Source: Didymella arachidicola
Taxonomy: Eukaryota; Ascomycota; Dothideomycetes; Pleosporales; Didymellaceae
Reading direction: 5' to 3'
Assembly (NCBI GenBank): GCA_016630955.3
Contig: CM049991.1
Location: 1,860,001-1,924,000 of the forward strand
DNA length: 64,000 nt
Under the pieces are notes generated by a model. It saw nothing but the letters and a program-made list of their open reading frames with translations, was not told where the DNA came from and did not search any database. The position numbers and the translations under genes are program-made. Below, one piece after another: positions 56,798-64,000 of this stretch (within the stretch, counting starts at the first letter, position 1; each line of letters starts with the position of its first letter).

Positions 56798-57796
56798 CTA
56801 CAGTGGGCTTGCACAGAAGCTGGGCTCTTCGACGGTCACGCCTGCATGCCAGAAGTGGCCCTTTGCGCTATCTGATCGTCCACCCACCACGCTCACACAC
56901 CACTCAAGATATGCTCCGAACTCTTCGTACGGGCTGTTCTCGAACTCGTGCCACTGCTTCTTGACGAACGCCTTGAGCTCGGCGAAGAACTCCTCGATCG
57001 GGTTGAGGTCGGGCGAGTACGGCGGCAGGTATAGCAGCCTGACGCCAGCATCGCGGCACATTTGCGCCGTCCGCTTGGTGTGGTGGAAGGAGGCGTTGTC
57101 CATGATGAGCACCGAGTTCGGCTCGGGATACGGCCTGCAGTGGTGAAGCAGCTGCTCGATGAAGTCTTCAAATGCTTCACCATTGGTCGAGCCTAGATAG
57201 ACTCGCGACAGAAGAACGCCCTCTTGTGTGTATGCAGGCAGTATCTGGTGTCTACGATCGCGGTGGAAGCGAGCGATCTCTACGGGCGCTACTCCAATGG
57301 GCGACCAGCCTGTGCGTCTGTAGCCGACACGCTTGTCGCACCCCGACTCGTCGATGTATACAAGCTGGTACGAGCGGAACTTAGACAGCTTGTGCATGTA
57401 GAAGTTGCGCAGATCGGCATTGCGCTCGTTCGCGATACGTCGGGTGACCTTTTTGGTCCATCTGATCGACGCCAATGCCCTGCCGATGCTGGCTACGGAG
57501 ACATTGATGTCGAACTCGTTGTAGAGGAACGCCGCCATCTCGTCTCGATACATTCCGGGCTTCTCGAGCAGGCGGTCGCAGAGGGCAGCAAGCATAGGTG
57601 GAGTGATGACTCGTCGGCGTCCTGCTCCGTTGGCTGGCGCTTTCGTACTGCCGAACGCGCGAACGTTGGCAGTGATGTTTCGGATCGTCCGGTCGCTGCA
57701 GCCGGCGGCGTCTGCCATCTCTCTCTGCTTCAAGGATCCGTCTAGTAACATGTCACGAATCATAACGTGCTGGGATTCGGCAAGGTTGGGCGCCAT
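56798..57796 (-). mobile_element. IS630/Tc1-mariner-type transposase (DDE)
   Basis: An intact 332-aa single-exon frame. The N-terminal ~120 residues form two helix-turn-helix units ('SLKQREMADAAGCSDRTIRNI', 'EMAAFLYNEFDINVSVASIGRAL'). The catalytic domain shows the first Asp in 'VYIDESGCDK', the second in 'LIMDNASFHH' and the closing acidic residue in 'PPYSPDLNPIEEFFAELK'. This is the DDE_3 pattern of IS630/Tc1-mariner elements. I could not find convincing terminal inverted repeats or a TA target duplication around it, so the element ends are undefined. An intact frame suggests recent activity or domestication. Confidence 0.88.
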
Positions 57797-58515
57797 GACG
57801 AAGAAAATTCAGAGGCTGTCATAGCAGGCCGGGCATTGAGTGGAGATACAGAGCAAAGCGGTGCACAGAACTGGATGAAGTGATTCGCAGTCAGCGTTGA
57901 GGGTGATGTTGAAGGGCGAGCTTGTGCAGATCTGTCACCACAAAGCTTCTAGAAGATTCGACCTGAAAGGGGCATGATCGACATACGTGACTAAGATGGG
58001 CCAGCAGCAGGGATGACTTCTTCCTGAATGAGGCCAAGCACTCTCTGTACCCATCGCGAGCGTCGAATTTCAGGCCTAATCACAATGTTCGAATGTGCTC
58101 GTTGTGTACTGTATGTTTCGCAAGCGGCAGGCGTGAGTCCGTGGTTTCGGCCCGCATTACTCGGTCAGGACGTGCTTGGCATAGACCCACAGACCCATGA
58201 GCCGTCCCGAAAACTCTAATCAGACTTCACTTTACCACTTCGTGGCGCTTGTGGGGAACGCAAGTGGCAGGTGAGACCCTTAGCGCTGTCGCCCCCACAC
58301 ACTCCCGCGTCTGCAGCGGCATATCGGTATCCCTACTGTCCAGCTCAGCCTGACTGTGCCGCGCTGGAACCCAGGCAGTTGAGGCTGTGCAGGCCGCATG
58401 GCTGAGGGCTGAAGGGCTGAGGGGGCAGCTTCGCTCTCGTCCCATTACCTCTTCACACCGCCTATGACTTTCAGACCACAACAGTCTCTACACCATCCTC
58501 CCGTTACAACGGCGA
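57797..58515. other. spacer with promoter of NLR B
   Basis: About 720 bp between the transposase start and the NLR B start. No gene is supported. The last ~250 bp are GC-rich and partly resemble the NLR A promoter in inverted orientation. Confidence 0.45.
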
Positions 58516-61500
58516 ATGGCGCGCCCGCTACGCCGCGACGACTACACGGTGGGATGGGTGTGCGCGCTGCCCGTCGAGCTGGCGGCCGCGCAGGAGATGC
58601 TCGACGAGGAGCACGACACGCCCCCGTACGACGCCCACGACACGAACCTCTACACCTGCGGTCGCATCGGCGAGCACAACGTCGTGATCGCGTGTCTGCC
58701 CGAAGGCCAGACGGGCACCAGCTCGGCCGCGGCGGTCGCTGTGCAGATGAAGTCGACCTTCTCATCGACGCGCTTCGGCCTGATGGTGGGCATCGGCGGC
58801 GGCGTGCCGAGCGAGGAAGCCGACGTGCGGCTTGGAGATGTGGTGGTGAGCAAGCCGCACAAGACGCACGGCGGGGTGGTGCAGTACGACTCGGGCAAGG
58901 CTACGGCGAGCGGGTTCGAGCGGACGGGAGCGCTCAACACGCCGCCGACGGTGCTGCTGAACGCGGTTGCGAGCCTACGGGCTAAGCACATGAGAGGAAA
59001 GGGCAGGCTGTTGGAGTACCTGTCGAAGCTCGACAGCCTGCCCGACTTCACTCGCGAAGCTGCCGGGTCAGACACACTCTTCGAGGCGGCATACGAGCAC
59101 GCACGAAAAGGAGCAACGTGCGCGAAGTGCAGCACAGAGCACGCAGTCGCTCGGGAGCCGCGCAGACAAGAGGTAGTGGTGCACTACGGCACGATCGCGT
59201 CGGGCAATCAGGTCATTAGGGACGCTGCTGTGCGAGACAAGCTGGGCGCAGAGCTCGGCGGGGTGCTGTGCTTCGAGATGGAGGCGGCGGGGCTGATGAA
59301 CAGCTTCCCGTGCCTGGTGGTGCGCGGGGTGTGCGACTACGCAGACTCGCACAAGAACAAGCGGTGGCAGCCATATGCAGCGGCGACGGCGGCAGCGTAC
59401 GCGAAGGAGGTGCTGTCGGTGATACCGCCGGCGGATGTAGCCAGGTCTCGCACCGCGGAGGAGACGATGCGAGACGCAAGCGGTTAGTGTAGTTGCCATA
59501 TCTGTTAGTTAAGGCATCAATACTGATTAAGCGTTCGAGCGTGTAGTTAAGCCGACGTACTGCATCCCCTTCCTGAAGAACCGACACTTTGTCGGACGAC
59601 GCAATGAGCTGGCTGTGCTGCGGCAGCGGCTGCTGATCAAGCAAGACTGCCAGAAGATGTCTGTTGTTGGGCTGGGCGGGACGGGTAAGACGCAGGTGGC
59701 ACTCCAGTTTGCGTATGCGGTGAAGGAAGCGCAGCCAGAGTGGTCGATCTTCTGGCTGCCTGCGGTGAGCATGGAGAGCTTCGAGCAGGCATGCGTGGGG
59801 ATTGCAGAAGCGCTCGGCATACTGCAGGCGGCGGACAAAGAAAAGGACGCGAAAGAGCTGGTGAGACAGTACCTAAGCTCAAGCCGAACAGGGCGGTGGC
59901 TGCTCGTGGTGGACAACGCGGACGACCCCGATATCCTGTTTCCAAATGAGCAGTCAGACGGCATCGTGGACTACCTGCCAGAGAGCGAGCAGGGAGTAGT
60001 GGTGTACACGACGCGCACGCTGGAGGTAGCTGTGTCGCTGACGCGCGGCGACGTGCTGGAGCTGGGGCCGATGGACTGGCAGGACGCAACAGACTTTCTC
60101 TCGAGGTCGCTGGTGAGGAAAGAGCTCCTTCGCGACAAAGCGATGACACGCAAGCTGCTCGACGAGCTGACGCGTCTGCCGCTGGCGATCGCGCAGGCAG
60201 CCGCCTACCTGAACATGAACCGGACGACGATCGCCAAGTACCTGCGGCTACTGCACAGCACAGAACAGGACCTTGTCGGCCTTTTAAGCAAAGAGTTCCG
60301 CGACGACACGCGGTACAAAGGCTCAGCGAACGCGGTGGCGACGACGTGGGTGGTGTCGTTCAGCCAGCTGCGCGAGCGCGATGCGGTGGCGGCAGATCTG
60401 CTGGCGTTCATGTCGTGCGTGGAGTGGAAGGCCATACCGCGATCGCTGCTGCCGAGGGTGCAGTTGGAAGGGCAGACGGAGCGGTCAGAGGGACAGATAG
60501 AGGACGCTATCGGCACGTTGTGTGGGTACTCGTTCTTGGCGAGACGGGACGAGGACAGTCGCGCAACGCAAGGAGGAAGTGAAGATGGCAGAGGCAGCGG
60601 CGAGAGTGACAAGAGCGACGAGAGTAACAAGAGCAACAAGAGCAACAAGAGCGATGAGAGCGAGGAAGAGGCAGAAGCAGAAGAGTGGTACGACATCCAC
60701 CGGCTCGTGCATCTTGCGACGAGAATCTGGGTGAAGAAGCACGGCGATGCAAGCAAGGTGGCAGAGAGCGCAGTGCGGCATGTCGCCGACGTCTTCCCGT
60801 CGGATGAGTACAGAAACCGGGCAGTGTGGAGAGCGTACATGCCGCACGCGCTGCGACTGCTCAGGGCCGAGCAAGACCGCAATGTGAAGGAGAAGTCGGA
60901 GCTATGTCTGTGGGTCGGTCGGTGTTTAGACGTTGATGGGAGGGTGCGAGAATCAGTGATGTGGCTGGAGGAGTGTTGTAGACTAAGGAGCATGCTGGAA
61001 GAGGATGATGCGGATCTCTTGTTCAGCCAACACGAGCTTGCGATAGCATACCAAGCAGACGGACAGGTGAAGAAGGCGGTCGAGCTGCTGGAAGCCGTGG
61101 TCAGAGCGCAAGAGACGCTGGAGGCAGACCACCCCTCGCGACTAGCGTCGCAGCACGCGCTCGCAGGAGCATACGAAGCAGACGGACAGGTGAAGAAGGC
61201 GGTCGAGCTGCTGGAAGCCGTGGTCAGAGCGAAAGAGACGCTGGCGGCAGACCACCCCTCGCGACTAGCGTCGCAGCACGCGCTCGCAGGAGCATACGAA
61301 GCAGACGGACAGGTGAAGAAGGCGGTCGAGCTGCTGGAAGCCGTGGTCAGAGCGCAAGAGACGCTGGAGGCAGACCACCCTGACCGACTAGCGTCGCAGC
61401 ACGCGCTCGCAGGAGCATACGATGCGAATGGACAGACACGAAAGGCTATTGTTTTGCTCGAACACGTGGTGGCTATTGAAGCAGAGTCCCTTCAAGACGA

Positions 61501-61663
61501 TCATCCCTTGCGGTTGGTATCACTCAAAGCTTTGGAAGACATACGTGCCGAGCTATTTCTTGTGTCAGACGATGCATCATCCTGCGCGTCTCTTGACAGT
61601 CCGACAATCGCTGCCCCTGCCAATTTGGACTTAGATCAATGCGACCAAAGCCAGCATGCATAG
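58516..61663 (+). CDS. NLR-type protein B: PNP domain, NB-ARC, TPR repeats
   Basis: Exon 1 is 58516..59482 and exon 2 is 59532..61663, joined over a 49-nt intron, giving 1032 aa. Splicing produces 'FERVVKPTYCIPF', a classic PNP-to-NB-ARC linker. Domain order matches protein A: PNP-like (~8-318), NB-ARC (~345-680; Walker A near 371, Walker B near 450), low-complexity Ser/Asp/Lys segment (~675-700), TPR (~810-1000). From 'RDKLGAELGG' (~residue 241) to the stop it is identical to protein A; before that the two PNP regions differ at many positions and in length. The conserved Glu and Asp of the nucleosidase fold ('FEMEA', 'CDYADS') are present, so enzymatic activity is possible. Confidence 0.93.
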
Positions 61664-62027
61664 CTCCAATTTGCGTTGTGTATAAATAGCCTGAATGACA
61701 GTTGTAATTAACTGTTGCAACGACGACGTCGTGTAACAGATCGCTTCTAGCGAGGACCTAATTACGTGGCGTCCATAAAGTGTTTGCGCTTATTACATAT
61801 GTTCTAGCGTCCTCTCCCAGTGCCGCCGTATGATAACGATGAAAGATCACGACCCTATAGGGGACGGCTGTGTCAGCCTGTAATCGTTCCGTACGGTGCG
61901 TAAGATACATTACACGCCCACCCCTGTTGTGCGCTATCCCAAGTCTGGAAGGACCCCTGTCGCGAGGACCGTGCGGTGAGAACAAAGATGATGCAGAAAC
62001 CGGAAGCCGATTGTGATCGCGACTGTA
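59234..62027. repeat. right arm of a ~2.8 kb inverted repeat
   Basis: Mirror of 51083..53875, spaced 5.36 kb from it. It covers the end of the PNP domain, the intron, NB-ARC, TPR, 3' UTR and ~300 bp of flank. Homology stops abruptly after 'GCGACTGTA' at 62027. Confidence 0.92.
61064..61432. repeat. three 123-bp TPR-coding tandem repeats (NLR B)
   Basis: Units 61064..61186, 61187..61309 and 61310..61432, nearly identical DNA, each encoding one 41-residue TPR unit beginning 'QVKKAVELLEAVV'. Identical to the mirror array in NLR A. Confidence 0.92.
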
Positions 62028-63500
62028 AAGCCTTATCTGAAGGAAAGACTGTCTTTGAGATGCTAAGAAATTATTGTCACGCGAAGCTGTTAAGGCTTTG
62101 TTATTATTATGCTTACTAGTATACGACACAAGCACTGACAAATCTCCGAGCATTAAGGGCCGCTATTAATGAAAAGCCAAACATCGTAGCTTAGCTCGTG
62201 TAGTAGATGCTCCCGTTCCGAGCGCTACGTAATGCCAGAGTGAGCAGTTATGTGCTTCCTTACTATTCTAATCAAGAAGTACACCATGAAGTCTGTAGAC
62301 TACACCTGCCCCCCGTGCTATTATCTCGCTGGAACAACAGCCATAAACGACGATAGACTTTCGAATCGGCTGTCCTTCCAAAATCTGCAAACCAGTGCAA
62401 TTAATCAGCCTACGAGCATACCAGTTCCACCTGCGACCAGACACTAGCGGACGTGCGTTGCGGGCTGCATAAGAAAGTCGATTGTTGAATCCTATAAAGC
62501 ATTAGGAAGCATTACTGGTTGGGAAAAGACGATCGGGCAGAGACAATATCACTGATCGGGATCAAGACCTTACAATAAATGAACTTAAGAAATATCAAGA
62601 GGAACGGTAAGCGTCTAGTCTATTAATTGGGACTAGCTGCCCTACTATTAAGTACCTTAGCGACTTAAATCTAGCTTATTGTATACGAAATTAAACCCGC
62701 TTGCATCTTATAATATTATCGATAACCGCTTTATACTCTATGTCCTTGCAGTACTTTAGGCTATTAGAGGGTTTTAAGGCGTACAACACTGTAGTTTATT
62801 AGGTTATAGGAGCCTTAAGCGTATTAAGAACCAACGCTGTACCTTTAGTGCTGTAGTAAGACCGGACTAGAGTTCTACTTGCATCTAGCTAGGCTGCCAT
62901 CTTACATAGCTAATAATCGAGCCTGTTACTAGTTTTATCTTGCAATTATTGCGTAACACTCTAGAAATTACCTATTTGCGGAAGAGGCTAAGCGACGTAA
63001 GGGTTAAGCAAGAAACGAAGGCAGCTAATATAGTAGACCTTATTCTGTACCAAGATCACCACTACTAATTACATCCTCCTGTTAAGCATATACCCTTAAT
63101 AACAACGACTAGAGAGACAAGACCACATGTTCGTGTGCACTATATTTATAGAAAAAAATCAAAGGTGCACAATTAAGCTATAGTGGCACTAGTGTGAGAT
63201 CTTGCTTATAAGTGCACACCTATCCCTGAAAACATCAACTTGTTTCTCTATCGTTATAATAGCGGGAATAATTCTCGGAACCCTTGTTCTGTTACTTCTG
63301 TTAATTATTGTACGCTAAGTCTACTTCCGTCCACTTCCTAAGTTTCTAGGCCATTGGTGCGCTGCAGCCAGCTCCTTATTCGAATTTTATCACAATGTTA
63401 TTCCTTGAGGGCAAAGCATTGAGATAATAGATGGGATGCATAAAAGATATGGTAGCGTAGCTTGTTACGCTCGGTCACCATGTTGAATACTAACTTTCCA
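62028..63500. other. AT-rich decayed region
   Basis: About 1.5 kb, markedly richer in A, T and TA dinucleotides than the rest, with stops in every frame (densest at 62500-63150). The texture fits a repeat damaged by repeat-induced point mutation, but I could not identify the parent element. Confidence 0.5.
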
Positions 63501-64000
63501 ACATGACCCATCGTACGCATTGGACCGAACAAGTTACACATCAACCATTCTAAGGGACGTAGCGCTTTGTTTCAAGACAAAGACTTTACAAAAGACAGAG
63601 ATTACTTCAACGTAGGGTTTGGCTCAGCTACCGGGCTGATGCCTGATAGAAGCGTCTACAAACATCGCTGTCATCACATGCTAAAGTCGCTGTTAAGACG
63701 ACTCACGAAGTAGCTAGATAGAGTTATCTGCCTAGAGGCAATTCAACTTTCAGCTAGGATTCAGGAGCACCCTATCTTAGGACAGCCTGTTAACCTCTCA
63801 GATAAATACAGAAGCCTTGGTCACGATATTATGTCTGCTCTGTTCTTTAGGCAGGCTAACAATCTTCTAGCGTCACCAGATTTCGCGCATGACTTACATC
63901 AGATAAGCCGAGGCCTCTTAGCCGTAAGGATGATAAGGTCTATCTAGATCCGTACCGATTCGATCTAGAACGATGGCTGACCTACTCTATGGCCCAGGAG
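63501..64000 (+). pseudogene. cytochrome P450 remnant, cut by the window end
   Basis: Reading forward, 'PIVRIGPNKLHIN' (preceded by TGA) matches the P450 N-terminal beta-sheet motif. 'DYFNVGFGSATGLMPD' and 'YKHRCHHMLKSLL' match the C-helix region with its His-Arg. An in-frame TAG interrupts at about 63711. 'PVNLSDKYRSLGHDIMSALFF' and 'LLASPDFAHDL' continue the helical N-terminal half. Then, after a frame change near 63925, the text jumps to 'YLDPYRFDLERWL', the P450 PERF-type motif, so roughly 200 or more residues including the I-helix and ExxR region are missing. Heme-binding Cys would lie beyond the window. It was probably a fungal secondary-metabolism-type P450, by sequence texture only. 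Confidence 0.8.

Noticed and set aside
51083..62027. Reading the inverted repeat as the two long terminal repeats of one transposon
   Set aside because: The arms are coding DNA of host-type NLR genes with introns, and the transposase in the middle is far too small a gene to explain arms of this kind.

Overview
The window is nuclear DNA of a filamentous ascomycete (Pezizomycotina; a Dothideomycete is likely but I cannot prove it). Evidence: short GT-AG introns of 43-93 nt with CTGAC/CTAAC-like branch points, compact genes on both strands, and families typical of these fungi (RTA1-like membrane protein, secreted YcaC-like isochorismatase, DHCR24-like oxidoreductases, Rkm4-type SET methyltransferase, SPT16, PNP/NB-ARC/TPR NLR proteins). 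No tRNA, rRNA or CRISPR array was recognised.

Region 1, about 1-40,000, is gene-dense. In order: a small membrane protein; a WD40 protein with an in-frame TAG; a large AT-hook coiled-coil protein; a head-to-head pair of DHCR24-like FAD oxidoreductases; a secreted alpha/beta hydrolase; a secreted isochorismatase; an RTA1-like protein; three small RING-like proteins around an Rkm4-type SET methyltransferase; a salicylate-hydroxylase-like monooxygenase with a damaged or non-canonical splice acceptor; a DEDDh exonuclease; a GNAT acetyltransferase; a fringe/C1GALT-like glycosyltransferase; an ABM monooxygenase; a D-2-hydroxyacid dehydrogenase; a Thr/Ser-rich secreted protein; a mitochondrial carrier; and SPT16 of the FACT complex.

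Region 2, about 40,000-51,000, is gene-poor and decayed. It holds remnants of an AAA+ ATPase and of a LOG phosphoribohydrolase, a small cysteine-containing secreted protein, and an intact F-box-like gene.

Region 3, 51,083-62,027, is the most unusual part. Two NLR-type genes (PNP nucleosidase-like domain, NB-ARC, TPR) face each other head to head in a long inverted repeat. Every position x in the identical core of the left arm pairs with 113,109 minus x in the right arm. The NB-ARC and TPR parts (682 residues) are identical, but the first ~240 residues and the promoters differ. The spacer holds a CorA-like gene and an IS630/Tc1-mariner-type transposase.

Region 4, 62,028-64,000, is AT-rich, and a broken cytochrome P450 remnant runs off the window end. 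Pseudogenes, a transposase, AT-rich decay and duplicated NLRs together suggest a fast-evolving accessory or subtelomere-like compartment next to a conserved chromosome arm. Exon boundaries were read by hand; those stated exactly keep frame.
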